From positions 29,719-93,718 of the forward strand of contig CALGJQ010000012.1 of the NCBI GenBank assembly GCA_937928545.1: a DNA stretch of 64,000 bases, read 5' to 3'. The notes below the pieces were generated by a model. That model made no database searches. It worked only from the letters and a program-made list of their open reading frames with translations, and was not told where the DNA came from. This document shows, piece by piece, positions 52,066 through 61,639 of the stretch. How positions within the stretch are numbered: the stretch's first letter is position 1; each line of letters begins with the position of its first letter. The translations under genes and the position numbers were made by a program. This DNA comes from an uncultured Verrucomicrobiales bacterium (GTDB taxonomy: Bacteria; Verrucomicrobiota; Verrucomicrobiia; Verrucomicrobiales; Akkermansiaceae).

Positions 52066-53670
52066 ATGAATCTCAAAATTCAATGTCCTAAGTGTAGTAA
52101 GCGTTTTACGGTGCACGAAGATCTTAGCGGGAAGACCGTGGAGTGCGGGTCCTGTGATCATCGCTTTCCAGTGAAATCCGAGTCGATCATTGTGGAGCGA
52201 TCTAAGGTCTACCCTGGGGAACATCGAGAGGATGATTTTTTAAATCGCTTAGGGCGTGATGCGAGCGGTAAGAGCGGAAAGGAAGTGGATTCACCAGCCG
52301 CGGGCCCAGCTTATGTTCCGCAAGTTGATGCGATCATGCCAGCTTCGGCAGGTCAAAAAATTGCGTTGGGATCTGGATTGGCGCTCATTCTTTTGTATAT
52401 CTTGCTCTTCTTTTTGGGAACTTCTGAGGATGGTATTTTTCAAGATGTCTTGATGGATAAGCGAATCATTCTTGGTTCCTTTGTGGGCGTTCTGGGTGCC
52501 TTGTTGATGATCTTTGGGGCAAAAAATTGGCGAATGAGAGCCGTGATTTTTTCGATCATACTTGTGGGCGCGCTCTTCGCATTGATCTTCATGCGTCCAG
52601 TCCATCTGACCCCTTATGCCGACACGAGCGTTGACGAGTCGAAGATGATGAACTCAAAGGGTGAAAACGCCCCGCTCGATGAAGCCGGAATTAAGGCGCG
52701 CGTTGGTTTCTTGGGGATGCAACGGATGATTGATGCCATGGTTCAAGAGCATGGAGCAGAAGGAGAAGACTATGTCGTTGGAATCTTTGTTCAAAACATC
52801 AACGGGCGGCAATACAACGAGATTGAAAAATATCTTTTGAAGGCGCTCTCCATTCCGCCCAGTGAAGGAATCAACCGGTATCGAAGAAATAACGAAAAGG
52901 ATAGTCTCCTGGTCATCTCTGGACTTCCCTTAGATTTTGATACGGTAGTGCGTCGATGCAGTGAGCGCCTTGGTGAAGTGACGACTTATCCTGAGCACCG
53001 TCTTATCGATTTGAAGTTATCATCATCACTTTTTTCTGAACCTGATGAAGATCTCTTAAGGAAACTCACCAACCCTGAGCATCCTGCTTTTTTCTCCAAT
53101 AATTTGAATGAGTTAAAAGCGCTAGATCCTACTCGAGTGAAGGATGCGGTTGGTCGGCTTGCGAATGTCAGACCGGAAATTCAACTAATGCACGAGGATA
53201 AGATTGTTCCGGAATTTATGAGAATCCTGGCGAACGAAAGTGATCCTAGCCTTCTTTCCGATCTCGGGAAAGCTCTCCGAATTTGGGCAAGTGGCCAAAC
53301 TGCCTGTGTCGATAGTGCCGCTAAGAATGTAAAAAAGTGGATGGAGAACGACATCGTGGTTCCAAAGTCTTTCGTGAATTACCTCACCGACAATAGTTCT
53401 AAGGATGCCCCGATGATTATCGATCTCCTCTGGGGGAAGGATCCCGAGCTTTGGAGTCAGCAGTATGTTGCTTTAGGAAGTGGAGCGGAGAGTCGCCTGC
53501 TCTTCCATCTCGAAGAATCGCCTCTCAATCTTAAAAAGTCTGCGATTCTCATTTTGGATCGAGTTGGAACCAGCAAATCTCTACCTGCTCTTGAAAAGAT
53601 GAGAACCTCTGGAGATGCCGAGGTGAAGATCATCGCGCAGAGTGCGATTGATGCCATCAAGTCTCGCTAA
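52066..53670 (+). CDS. Zinc-ribbon membrane protein
   Basis: 534 residues. An N-terminal zinc ribbon (CPKCSKRFTVHEDLSGKTV, then ECGSCDHRFPV) of MJ0042/FmdB-like type is followed by three hydrophobic helices (IALGSGLALILLYILLFFLG, IILGSFVGVLGALLMIFG, VIFSIILVGALFALIFM) at about 102-180. The C-terminal about 350 residues are soluble, with helices and a late HEAT-like stretch (ALRIWASGQTACVDSA, LLFHLEESPLNLKKSAILILDRVGTSKSLPALEKM). It has its own 89-nt leader. Topology suggests a cytoplasmic zinc finger and a long domain on the same side; function unknown. Confidence 0.72.
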   Translation: MNLKIQCPKCSKRFTVHEDLSGKTVECGSCDHRFPVKSESIIVERSKVYPGEHREDDFLNRLGRDASGKSGKEVDSPAAGPAYVPQVDAIMPASAGQKIALGSGLALILLYILLFFLGTSEDGIFQDVLMDKRIILGSFVGVLGALLMIFGAKNWRMRAVIFSIILVGALFALIFMRPVHLTPYADTSVDESKMMNSKGENAPLDEAGIKARVGFLGMQRMIDAMVQEHGAEGEDYVVGIFVQNINGRQYNEIEKYLLKALSIPPSEGINRYRRNNEKDSLLVISGLPLDFDTVVRRCSERLGEVTTYPEHRLIDLKLSSSLFSEPDEDLLRKLTNPEHPAFFSNNLNELKALDPTRVKDAVGRLANVRPEIQLMHEDKIVPEFMRILANESDPSLLSDLGKALRIWASGQTACVDSAAKNVKKWMENDIVVPKSFVNYLTDNSSKDAPMIIDLLWGKDPELWSQQYVALGSGAESRLLFHLEESPLNLKKSAILILDRVGTSKSLPALEKMRTSGDAEVKIIAQSAIDAIKSR

Positions 53671-53813
53671 GGAGCCTCGGTCTCGATGATCGGTTGTTCT
53701 TGATCCAAGCGCTCGAAGCGTGAGCCTTTGGAAATATCCCAGAAGAAGAACGCCGAGCCCCCAAAGACCACAATGATCAGAAGGGCGAAGATTAAGAGGA
53801 TGAAGTTCTTCAT
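53667..53813 (-). CDS. Small single-pass membrane protein
   Basis: 48 residues from ATG 53813. One hydrophobic helix (FILLIFALLIIVVFGGSAFFFW) is followed by a short charged tail. The gene overlaps the zinc-ribbon gene end by 4 nt (convergent). It lies downstream of efp beyond a terminator-like hairpin. The frame also stays open 18 codons upstream, but a start there would lie inside the terminator region. No family recognised. Confidence 0.5.
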   Translation of the reverse strand: MKNFILLIFALLIIVVFGGSAFFFWDISKGSRFERLDQEQPIIETEAP

Positions 53814-53850
53814 CAGCTGAACGCTAGCGAAGTTCCGCCGGATGCGAAAC

Positions 53851-53887
53851 AAAAAACCCCGTCGCAACTTCTCGCGTTCGGGGTTTT
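53851..53887 (-). terminator. Rho-independent terminator of efp
   Basis: On the minus strand GAAAACCCCG pairs with CGGGGTTTTTT across a loop, followed by six T. It lies 23 nt past the efp stop. Confidence 0.88.
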
Positions 53888-53909
53888 CTTAAGAAGAAGT
53901 GAATCAAGG

Positions 53910-54470
53910 CTAAGCGCGGCCCATGTAGGCGCTGTCTTTTGTGCTGATCTTCACGATATCCCCTTGCTTCACGAAGAGAGGGACTTGGACCGTGAGGCCA
54001 GTTTCAAGAACGGCGGGCTTCGTCGGATTGTTTGCAGTGTCACCTTTGAGACCTTCAGAAGTCTCCGCGATGCTGAGCTCCACGTTATCGGGAAGATCGA
54101 TTGACACTGGATTTTCCTCAATGAAGAGGATTTCAACAATCTGGCCTTCTTTGATGAAGTTCTTGGCGTCTCCCACGAAGCCTTCATCGATCCCGATGGA
54201 CTCGAAGGAAACAGGATCCATGAAGTGGTAAGTGCCGGGCTCCGCGTAGGAGAACTCGAGCTTCTGGCGATCAGTATCGACTATGTCTACCTTTTCACTG
54301 GAAGCGAAACGAATGGTCTTCGTCTTGCCTGACTTAAAAGAACGAATGGTCGCCGCGATGAGGGCGTTTCCTTTTCCGGGAGTGCGGTGTTCCAGTCCGA
54401 GAACGACTCCGCGCTCTCCTTCATATTGAATGCACTGGCCTCTTTTTAGGTTGGTTGCGACGATTGCCAT
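53910..54470 (-). CDS. efp: Translation elongation factor P
   Basis: 186 residues. KOW-like domain 1 (TNLKRGQCIQYEGERGVVLGLEHRTPGKGNA) carries Lys at the tip position of the GKG loop near 33, the residue modified or needed for polyproline stalling relief. Domain 2 follows (FSYAEPGTYHFMDPVSFESIGI), then domain 3 (LPDNVELSIAETSEGLKGDTAN, NPTKPAVLETGLTVQVP). Length 186 is standard. EF-P helps ribosomes through polyproline stretches, of which this genome's surface proteins have many. A terminator follows. No modification-enzyme gene (epmA/epmB) is nearby. Confidence 0.95.
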   Translation of the reverse strand: MAIVATNLKRGQCIQYEGERGVVLGLEHRTPGKGNALIAATIRSFKSGKTKTIRFASSEKVDIVDTDRQKLEFSYAEPGTYHFMDPVSFESIGIDEGFVGDAKNFIKEGQIVEILFIEENPVSIDLPDNVELSIAETSEGLKGDTANNPTKPAVLETGLTVQVPLFVKQGDIVKISTKDSAYMGRA

Positions 54471-54559
54471 AGGGGAGGGAATTTAGGGAGACCGGCTTCC
54501 CCGTCAAGCGGGGAGTCATTGGAATCAATGTTGCGAGAAGTGGGTCATTCAGAAGTTGA

Positions 54560-56041
54560 TCACTTTGAGAGAGATTCGAGGGCCTTCTCAAGTTTGTCGA
54601 GGCGTTGGCGGAGGGAGGCATTTTCGGCCTCGGTTTTTTCGAGCTTTTTGTTGAGGGCTTGGATGGAAGCGAAGGCGACGCCGGTGCGATCGACCGGGGC
54701 GATGGTGGTGTCATCAGATTGAAGATCGAGGAGGTCATCGAAGGCGGCGTGAAAATCTTGAGCCATGGGCCCAATGTGGCGACGATCAGACTCAATGAAT
54801 TTCCAGCTGGAGAGGGGCATGGCGGTGAGGCGGTTGAGAATTTGCTCGCCGTCGATGGGGCGGATGTCGTCTTTGAGATTGCGATCTGAGCTGTCGACGA
54901 AGTTGCCTCTGACGGTGGTGGTTGAAGAGGCGTTGCCGATGGATACGTTTCCTCCCGACCAGTTGAGGAAGAGGGTAGACGCAGAAGCACCGTCGCTGAC
55001 TTGGATATCGTCGCCGTCTATCATCAGATATCTGTCTCCGACTGCGTTATTTTTAAAGACAGAGAAAGGGGCATCTGCGGGGGAATCTAGGGTAGCAGTC
55101 ACGATTTCTAGCGAGTTTTGGCCGAAAAAAGTTGCCTTTCCGTCGACAATGAATTCATCAGCGGCTGTGAGCTTTCCGTTGACTAAGGCGTCTGACCCGA
55201 TGCTGGTTAGTCCAGAGCCGTGGTTGATTCTTAGGGTGGTTGCGGCGCCATTATTGCGTGCGATGATTTCGTTGTTGTCGAAGGCGATGTTGGGTCCTGA
55301 TTGGTTGCCGATTTGGAGGGCGGCTTGTCCGTTACCAAGACCAGCATTTGTTGTTGAGGCGATGTGGAAGGGGGCTTCAGGGGAGTAGGTGAAGAGTCCG
55401 ATTCTTCCGCTGGTCCGCGAGATGCTCATGGATGGGGTGCCGATGGTAAGTTCGTTGTGTCGGATGATGCTGAAGGTATCTCTTGGGAGAGCGGAGAAGG
55501 TGGTGCCTCCGAGGGTAGGGCCGGGGTTACCTGCGTAGGCGAGGGAGAAGCCGTTGGCGGTAGAGTTGTTTTGTTCTTTAAAGAAGATGCGGTGAGCTTG
55601 GTTCCCGCTGTTGCGGAGGTCGGATTGGATTTGCAGTTCTCCGGTAAGGCGGAGAGCGGTGTCGGCAATGGCGGCGCGGGGGGCGGCGAGGATTTCGTGA
55701 CGTGGAAGGGCGTTGGCGGTGCTGTCACCGCCTACGCGGAGTTCGAGGAAGAGGCCTCCATCTTCGATCGCTTGGACGATATCTCGATTTGTTCCGTCGG
55801 TGGGGCCGATTTTGACGGCGAAGCGGCCATCGACAAGGGAAACGGGAATGGTTTGAGGTCCCCAGAGGGTGGAGCCGCCCGTTTGACTACTCCAGAGGCG
55901 GAAGGTGACGGTGGCATTTGCGGTGGTGAGGGGGGCTCCGCTGGCGTCAGTGAGGCGACCTTGGTAGGGGATTTGAGCGGTGGAGAGGGCGGTGAGGCCG
56001 ACCATGAATGCGGAGGCTAGGAGTGCGGTTTTGATTTTCAT
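54560..56041 (-). CDS. Secreted fibre-like protein with S74-type C-terminal chaperone
   Basis: 493 residues. Signal peptide (MKIKTALLASAFMVGLTALSTAQ), then a head domain with IPYQGRLTDASGAPLTTANATVTFRLW (a carboxypeptidase-like/fibre start seen in verrucomicrobial surface proteins). A repetitive glycine/asparagine beta body precedes a terminal Peptidase-S74-type intramolecular chaperone at about 375-493: DSSDRNLKDDIRPIDGEQ, SSWKFIESDRRHIGPMAQDFHAAF, then a coiled coil (LNKKLEKTEAENASLRQRL). S74 domains trimerise tail spikes and adhesins and cleave themselves off. It is the last gene of a three-gene minus-strand operon. Confidence 0.85.
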   Translation of the reverse strand: MKIKTALLASAFMVGLTALSTAQIPYQGRLTDASGAPLTTANATVTFRLWSSQTGGSTLWGPQTIPVSLVDGRFAVKIGPTDGTNRDIVQAIEDGGLFLELRVGGDSTANALPRHEILAAPRAAIADTALRLTGELQIQSDLRNSGNQAHRIFFKEQNNSTANGFSLAYAGNPGPTLGGTTFSALPRDTFSIIRHNELTIGTPSMSISRTSGRIGLFTYSPEAPFHIASTTNAGLGNGQAALQIGNQSGPNIAFDNNEIIARNNGAATTLRINHGSGLTSIGSDALVNGKLTAADEFIVDGKATFFGQNSLEIVTATLDSPADAPFSVFKNNAVGDRYLMIDGDDIQVSDGASASTLFLNWSGGNVSIGNASSTTTVRGNFVDSSDRNLKDDIRPIDGEQILNRLTAMPLSSWKFIESDRRHIGPMAQDFHAAFDDLLDLQSDDTTIAPVDRTGVAFASIQALNKKLEKTEAENASLRQRLDKLEKALESLSK

Positions 56042-56079
56042 AGCAGTGATATTTTTTGAGTTTTCTGATGATTTTTGGT

Positions 56080-59000
56080 CTAGTTGCCGATGTCGGGGCG
56101 GGCGTAGCTTTGGCTTTGGATGATGATTTCGATGTCGTCGATGTTCTCGATGAGGAGTTGGGCATTGGGTTGCTGGACGTCGATCTGGAGGGTGATGCGA
56201 GAGGCAATGGGGGAGTATTCGCGGAAGGTTGCCTTGCGGAAGGAGCGGTTAGGATCAATGAGGATATTTTCAACAACCGTGCTATCGGTAATGGATTGCT
56301 GGCTATAGAGGAATTTGGAGCCGAGATCGCGGGTGTCGCGGGTGTCGAAGGTTCTGAGGTCAAGGCCCTGTGATTGGTAATAGACAAAAGGGTGGGTGTT
56401 GTATTCGCCAAGTTGATTTGGGTCTGCGAGGAGACTACCTTCGGGGGCTGCTGAGGTGAGTTTCCGAGTGGCAGGATTGACGGGGATACGATTCCGATTC
56501 CATGCAAGGCCACCGTAGGTGAGGTTGAAGTTTCGACCGGCAGTATTCGGGGGATTTGCGGCATCGAGAGGTGCGATGACGTTGACCGCGAGCCATTCGA
56601 TTTTGTTGCGATAGTTTCCGGAGAAGCTGTTCGAGGGGTTGGTGAAGTCTGGTCCTTGGAAGAGGTCCCCGAACTTTCGTAAGCGGGTGGTGTCAATTTC
56701 GATGACGAGATTCCCTTCAGCACTGACATTTTCACGGAGGATTTCGCGGAAGCGTTCAATTTTTGGAATCCAGGGCCCAACAAAGTTCCCATCGTCATCC
56801 GTTCTTTGGCGGAATCCCTTGTCGATGAGGACGGGGGAGAAATCGAGGTTTGGGTCGGCGGGGTTTACGGCAAGAACGTGATCCCGAAGTGAGATGACGT
56901 TGCGATGGGGTTGAACGGTGCCATCGGCGGTAGAGGCGGCGAGGTCGAAGGAGCTGAGCTGCTCACGAACGTCCTCAAGCTCGACATAGTTGCGCGCTTT
57001 GAGGACGGAGCTGATATCGAATCCGTTGCGTTTGAAGCGGGTTTGATATTTGTATTCGAGGGCACGAGCGGTGTAGAAAAGCCAGCGTTGGGCATCTCGG
57101 AAGGTGGCATCTGCTTTGAGGAGCGCGCTTTGTGCGCGGGTGAAGAAGATAGGATCGGCGTAGTAGCTGGTGGTGAGGGTGCCGTAGTCGATCTCGTAGC
57201 GCTGTTTGAGTATCCCTGCCTGAAGAAGGATGGCATTGCGTTGAGCGATTGCTTGGTTTTGGGCGGTAAAGTTCTCTTGTGTTTCGAGCTTGTTAGAGAG
57301 GGCTTCGCGATAGAGGTCATTGAGGTCCATGATGGCCTGCTGGATGGTGAGGGGAAGGCCAGCGGTGGCAATGGTGATGTCCATGGCGATGGCGGCTTCT
57401 TCAATCTCCTGCTGACGCATGGAAGTTCGAGTGGCGGCTGCGGTTTGGACGGCCGTGTTTGCGGCTCCGGCGAAGGCGGCCCCAGCGTTGACTGATCCTC
57501 CTCCGAAGAAAGTGGTGAGGAAGTCGACGCTAGTGGCAGCTTGATAAGTGTCGAAGGCGCCTTGGGCGGCTGCTGCTGCTCCAGCCCAGACGTGAAGTTC
57601 AGTCCAGGCGTCTGCGGTGTCATCGAGATATTTCGTTTCTGCCCCGGTGATGGTGGATTCGATTTCCCTCGCGAGTGAGACGGCTTCGCGGGCAACGGCT
57701 GCGTCCTTGGTGATTTGCTCGGTGAGCTCGATGAGTTTGTTGTTGCGAGCGCTTAGGTCATCGATGAGCTGGTTGATGGCTCGCAGGTCGCTGGCGACGG
57801 TGGGGTTATGGTTCAAGCCATCGAAGCCGGGAGAGTTTGGGACGTTGGGATCGTGGATGATGGCGGGGTCCCAGCCCGTGAGTTTGATGTGTTCTTCGCG
57901 GTAGTCTGCGCGGAGGTCGGTGAATTCTCCAGCGACGGTGTCGACGTTGGCACGGAAGTCTGAGAAGGCTTGGTTGGCGCCACCGCCAGAGCCGGGGTTG
58001 TTGGGGTTTCCGTAGGCAGCGCGAGCGATGGTGAGGGGGCCAATGCCTCCTTCTTCAGCATTGGTGGCAGTGATTTGCTTCATGAGGACGTTGAAGGAAT
58101 CGAAGGGGCCATCGTCGCTGGGTGAAGGGACGAGGAGGAGAAAGTTGGGGTCAAGGCCGAGGTGATTTGTGGTGCCATCGAGGAAGCCTCTCATGCCTTC
58201 GGCATCTGAGCGGGCGACGCGGGCGAGATCACGGGCGGCACGGACGCCGGAGCCATCGTATTCCGGGAGGTCGAAGTCGATGGGGGTGCCATTGGAGTCT
58301 AGGAACATACGTTCCAACTTCTCGGTGAGGCGGCTGTCGTAGATGGAGAGCTCGGTGATGGCGCGGCGGGCTCTGGCGACATCTCCGTCGCCACGGCGCA
58401 GGCCGAGGAGGCGAGCGAGATCGGCAGTGCGTTGGTAGTATTCGCCGAGGATGGTGAGGATGGTGCGGTAGTCCTTGAAGCCGTTGAAGACGGGAGTTCC
58501 GGGATCGATGCTATCGACGGGGCCGCCGCCGGAGCTGGAAAATGGGGGGGCGTATTGGTTTCGGACAGGAACGCGGGTTTTAAAAATGTAGTAGCCGAAG
58601 GGAGCGCCGCCGGATGAGGGGTCGATGTCGGCAGGATTGAAGCCGTCGATTTCGGTTTCGAGAAGTTCTCCGTAGATTTCGAGGACTTTTTTGAGGTCAG
58701 TGATGAGGGCCTCGAGGGTGGCGATCTCTGAGTCAATGGCTGTTTTTCCCTGATCGGCATCGATCGGGGTAAGGAATCCCATGCGGAACTTGAGAAGGTT
58801 GGCCATTTTTGTGCGAGCGAACTGAGCTTCGGCGATGGCCCAGTTGTAGTGGGTTTCGAGGAAGGCTTCTTGGAGTTCAAAGTTTAGGGGATCGTAAGCG
58901 AGGGCCTCGCGAAGGATCTGGATTTGCTCGCGAATGGTGTCCCGGTCGGCATCGTTGAAGATGGCATCAGGGTTGAGAGCACTTTCAAAGACGTTGAGAA

Positions 59001-59517
59001 TGGTGGGAGTTTTGGTGATGACGTTACCGCCCCCATCGGTTTGCGGATTACCATTGGCATCGCGCTCAGGAGGTGGGGCGAGGTCGACACCATACATGAG
59101 GTATTTGTAGCGAAATGCCGCGGTGCCCGCTTTGATGGCCTCTGGAGTTTGGGTGATACCGACGGAGCTAAGGTAGCCGGTAGGGTAGAGCTTGGTGTAG
59201 ACCCCGGGGGTCGTGGTGTTATTGGCAAGGAGGCGACCGTTGAAAAGGACGTCTTGAGTGAAGGTGGAGTTTGGGGTGACGAAGGTGGCGAAGGGTTGAC
59301 CGAAGGTGAACTCGGGAAGCCTGATCCCGCTTGTTGTCGAGGGGGCGGAGGCGTGGGGAGCAAAGCCACCGTGGAAACTATAGACGCAGGCATCATGGTA
59401 GCTGGAGTTTGAGGAGCTTGTGTTTTCCACGCTCGGTCTTGCGATGACATTGGGGATCGTTTGAGCGGTGACTTGCGCGGTGAGGAGCAAGCCGAAGGCG
59501 AGAGATTTGAAGTTCAT
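56080..59517 (-). CDS. Large secreted helical protein, TcA-like in part (speculative)
   Basis: 1145 residues with a short signal peptide (MNFKSLAFGLLLTAQVTAQ). An N-terminal beta region follows, then a long helical middle with repeated YxxRLxx-type helices (FELQEAFLETHYNWAIAEAQFARTKM, later NNKLIELTEQITKDAAVAREA, and DATFRDAQRWLFYTARALEYKYQTRF at about 785). An alanine-rich hairpin-like stretch (HVWAGAAAAAQGAF, AAFAGAANTAVQTAAATRT) is followed by a C-terminal beta domain with LDLRTFDTRDTRDLGSKF and 'QLLIENIDDIEI'. The long helices plus AxxLYxxARALEY segment recall the helical core of Tc-toxin A subunits, but that is an impression only. It lies between a Calx-beta protein and the S74 fibre in one operon. 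Confidence 0.6.
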   Translation of the reverse strand: MNFKSLAFGLLLTAQVTAQTIPNVIARPSVENTSSSNSSYHDACVYSFHGGFAPHASAPSTTSGIRLPEFTFGQPFATFVTPNSTFTQDVLFNGRLLANNTTTPGVYTKLYPTGYLSSVGITQTPEAIKAGTAAFRYKYLMYGVDLAPPPERDANGNPQTDGGGNVITKTPTILNVFESALNPDAIFNDADRDTIREQIQILREALAYDPLNFELQEAFLETHYNWAIAEAQFARTKMANLLKFRMGFLTPIDADQGKTAIDSEIATLEALITDLKKVLEIYGELLETEIDGFNPADIDPSSGGAPFGYYIFKTRVPVRNQYAPPFSSSGGGPVDSIDPGTPVFNGFKDYRTILTILGEYYQRTADLARLLGLRRGDGDVARARRAITELSIYDSRLTEKLERMFLDSNGTPIDFDLPEYDGSGVRAARDLARVARSDAEGMRGFLDGTTNHLGLDPNFLLLVPSPSDDGPFDSFNVLMKQITATNAEEGGIGPLTIARAAYGNPNNPGSGGGANQAFSDFRANVDTVAGEFTDLRADYREEHIKLTGWDPAIIHDPNVPNSPGFDGLNHNPTVASDLRAINQLIDDLSARNNKLIELTEQITKDAAVAREAVSLAREIESTITGAETKYLDDTADAWTELHVWAGAAAAAQGAFDTYQAATSVDFLTTFFGGGSVNAGAAFAGAANTAVQTAAATRTSMRQQEIEEAAIAMDITIATAGLPLTIQQAIMDLNDLYREALSNKLETQENFTAQNQAIAQRNAILLQAGILKQRYEIDYGTLTTSYYADPIFFTRAQSALLKADATFRDAQRWLFYTARALEYKYQTRFKRNGFDISSVLKARNYVELEDVREQLSSFDLAASTADGTVQPHRNVISLRDHVLAVNPADPNLDFSPVLIDKGFRQRTDDDGNFVGPWIPKIERFREILRENVSAEGNLVIEIDTTRLRKFGDLFQGPDFTNPSNSFSGNYRNKIEWLAVNVIAPLDAANPPNTAGRNFNLTYGGLAWNRNRIPVNPATRKLTSAAPEGSLLADPNQLGEYNTHPFVYYQSQGLDLRTFDTRDTRDLGSKFLYSQQSITDSTVVENILIDPNRSFRKATFREYSPIASRITLQIDVQQPNAQLLIENIDDIEIIIQSQSYARPDIGN

Positions 59518-59537
59518 GAAATTCAGAAAGTGAGAGA

Positions 59538-60884
59538 TTATTCAGTGGGACCGAGCGGACTGTTGATCTCGATGAGGTCGGGGATATCCCGATAGAGTGA
59601 GAAGGTGCCGACTTTGGTCTGATCGAGGTAAGTGATGTTCGGGTCGGTGGCATGGCGGAGAGTCTCGATGTAGAGTCCGACGATGGCCGCGTCGTCGATG
59701 GCATGGCTGTCAAAAACAGCTGGATTGCTGAGTAGACCTAATGAACGAACCAGCTGGGAGCTGGGGCCACCAACATCGACGGGGAGACCTTGGACGCTGG
59801 CGCCGAAGAGAGTTTGGGTTAAGTTGGCTGGGGTGGTTCCGTTGTTGGGGAAGGTCTGGACGACGGTTTCATTAGGAGGGGTGCCGGTAACGATGCGGGG
59901 GATGACGCCGGTGGATTGGGAGGAGGTGCCGTCATCGAGGTCGATGAGGCCGTCGGCATTTCCGGAGGTGAAGACAATTTCGGTATTGTTGTCATCTTGG
60001 GCGATGCAGACCCGGAAGGAACGCTGTAGGGCATCGTCGACAAGGATACCATTCCAGTAGGCATCGTTGTCCTGCAGGCAGACGACATGGGCGGTGCTGC
60101 CGAGGGTGCGGTAATCACTGCCAGATTGATCAGGGAGGATGTCTAAGATGAGGAGCTTCTCGGGATCAACGGTGAGGTCGTTAATGGCTTGAATATTAAT
60201 GGAGGCGACGCCTCCCGATGCGGTGACGGTGCCAGATAGAGGAGTGAAATCTGATCCGGCGATGGCGGAGCTACGGGGATTGACGCGGTAGTGAATGGTG
60301 CCGGAAAATGAGGGGTCTACTTGGAGGGGGATGTTTAGGCTGGGGTCGCCTTCGCTGAGAGAGGACATGGATGAGGAGAACTCGACCCCGGGGAGGTCGC
60401 GGAGGTCGGTGGGGAACTTGCTAATGTCGTTGGGATCGGTTCCGGCGGAATATTCGAAATTGTCGGTAAAGCCATCGCCATCGGAGTCGGGATTGTTGGG
60501 ATCGGTCCCGACGGTTTCAGTTTCGAAAATGTTTGGGAGACCATCACCGTCTAAGTCTTCTGGGGTCCCGATGACGTTGGTATTGCCGATGATGCGGAAG
60601 AAGCGGACGTTTCCTCCTGGGTTGGTCAAGGTGGTGGAGATTTGCGTCCCGTTGGTGGTGAAGTTCAGGCCGGTAAGGGGAGTCCACTGGTTGGGTCTGA
60701 GGCTGGTGGAGGTGTGGATGTTAAAGGTGTTACTGGCGCCGGTGTTCTGGGCGGTGATTTGAATTTGGTCGCCGTCGATTTCAATGGACTCGATAAAGAT
60801 TTCGGCGTGTGTGAGAGTCGAGAGGAGGAAGCACGCGGCAGAGGCGGAGAGCGCGAGGGGGTGAATGGCGGAAGGTTTTTTCAT
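59538..60884 (-). CDS. Secreted Calx-beta/calcium-repeat protein
   Basis: 448 residues. The signal peptide (MKKPSAIHPLALSASAACFLLSTLTHA) precedes an N-terminal beta domain ending in RFFRIIG. Thrombospondin-type Asp repeats at about 113-150 (DLDGDGLPNIFE, DSDGDGFTDNFEYSAGTDPND) are followed by a Calx-beta-like domain at about 165-270 (GVEFSSSMSSLSEGDPSLN, then GGVASINIQAINDLTVDPEKLLILDI). The C-terminus is unrecognised. It is first in the operon with the 1145-residue protein (20 nt gap) and the S74 fibre, so the three are probably assembled together on the cell surface. Confidence 0.75.
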   Translation of the reverse strand: MKKPSAIHPLALSASAACFLLSTLTHAEIFIESIEIDGDQIQITAQNTGASNTFNIHTSTSLRPNQWTPLTGLNFTTNGTQISTTLTNPGGNVRFFRIIGNTNVIGTPEDLDGDGLPNIFETETVGTDPNNPDSDGDGFTDNFEYSAGTDPNDISKFPTDLRDLPGVEFSSSMSSLSEGDPSLNIPLQVDPSFSGTIHYRVNPRSSAIAGSDFTPLSGTVTASGGVASINIQAINDLTVDPEKLLILDILPDQSGSDYRTLGSTAHVVCLQDNDAYWNGILVDDALQRSFRVCIAQDDNNTEIVFTSGNADGLIDLDDGTSSQSTGVIPRIVTGTPPNETVVQTFPNNGTTPANLTQTLFGASVQGLPVDVGGPSSQLVRSLGLLSNPAVFDSHAIDDAAIVGLYIETLRHATDPNITYLDQTKVGTFSLYRDIPDLIEINSPLGPTE

Positions 60885-61017
60885 TTGAAAACGATTTTCG
60901 TGGAGAAGCGTAAACTTCTTTAAATCAGAGAATCAAAAAGAAAGTGATTTTTTTAGGTGGTGAAGTGGTGAGAGAAATGGCGAAAAATTAAAGCGAGGGA
61001 GGTGTGATTTTATGTAG

Positions 61018-61045
61018 AAAAAAGCCTGCTGACCTAGGCCTTGTC
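61018..61045 (-). terminator. Putative terminator left of the cassette region
   Basis: On the minus strand GCCT and AGGC form a short stem over an eight-base loop, followed by TTTTTT. It lies 62 nt past the stop of the leftmost cassette gene and before the Calx-beta operon, whose first gene starts at 60884; the 60885-61106 stretch has no gene. Confidence 0.6.
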
Positions 61046-61106
61046 TTCAAGCGGGAAGTATGGGAATCAAAGAGTCGAGAGTTCGCGATGTTTTGTTCGC
61101 GGTAGA

Positions 61107-61637
61107 TTAATGATTTCGATGAATTTCACGACTGGAGCCCGCGATGGTGTCGTCCGACTCGACTAATGGGCGCTGGAAGGAAAAGTCGCTAATTCGCTGA
61201 ACATCTTTGAATGCCAAATCCCCCTTTGTCATTTGGAACAAGAATGCAAAAGACGGCATTTCGGCACAGTTCTCAGGGTAAATAAAGGCTTCGATCACTT
61301 CTCCATCAAGTCCCACCTCAACAGCAAGGATGTCGTGGAAGATCTCTTCATCTGACCACTCTTTATAGCGACCAAGATACTCTGACCGGAAAATGTAAAC
61401 TGTCGCCTCACCTTTAATGGGTTTGAATAGCTTGGAGATCAGTTGATCCATTATCTCGCTGTCCGAAGCAGACGCAATTTTTGGAAGAAGCGAGGCATCC
61501 AGCTGTGCGTTTTCAATGACCTCAACGCGTTTGAATACGCTTTTCTCAAAGGAAGGAATTTGGATGTGTTGCTCTTTCTGACATCCCAAGAAGGAGAGGC
61601 TTAAAACAAGTGTTAGAAAGGAGACGAAACGCATCAT
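61107..61637 (-). CDS. Hypothetical lipoprotein in cassette array
   Basis: 176 residues. The signal (MRFVSFLTLVLSLSFLGCQ) has a lipobox LSFLGCQ; the first codon pair MM leaves the exact start open. The mature protein is acidic and mixed (VFKRVEVIENAQLDASLLPK, LISKLFKPIKGEATVYIFR, EIFHDILAVEVGLDGEVIEAFIYPENC). The ATVYIFR-LDGEVI beta pattern is common in small uncharacterised lipoproteins. It is 2 nt behind the membrane-protein gene upstream, so the two would share one cassette. No family named. Confidence 0.6.
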   Translation of the reverse strand: MMRFVSFLTLVLSLSFLGCQKEQHIQIPSFEKSVFKRVEVIENAQLDASLLPKIASASDSEIMDQLISKLFKPIKGEATVYIFRSEYLGRYKEWSDEEIFHDILAVEVGLDGEVIEAFIYPENCAEMPSFAFLFQMTKGDLAFKDVQRISDFSFQRPLVESDDTIAGSSREIHRNH

Positions 61638-61639
61638 CT

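Noticed and set aside
54560..56041. Prophage tail-fibre region because of the S74 chaperone domain
   Set aside because: No capsid, terminase, portal, lysis or integrase genes lie nearby; the neighbours have secretory signals and calcium domains, so a surface fibre is more likely.
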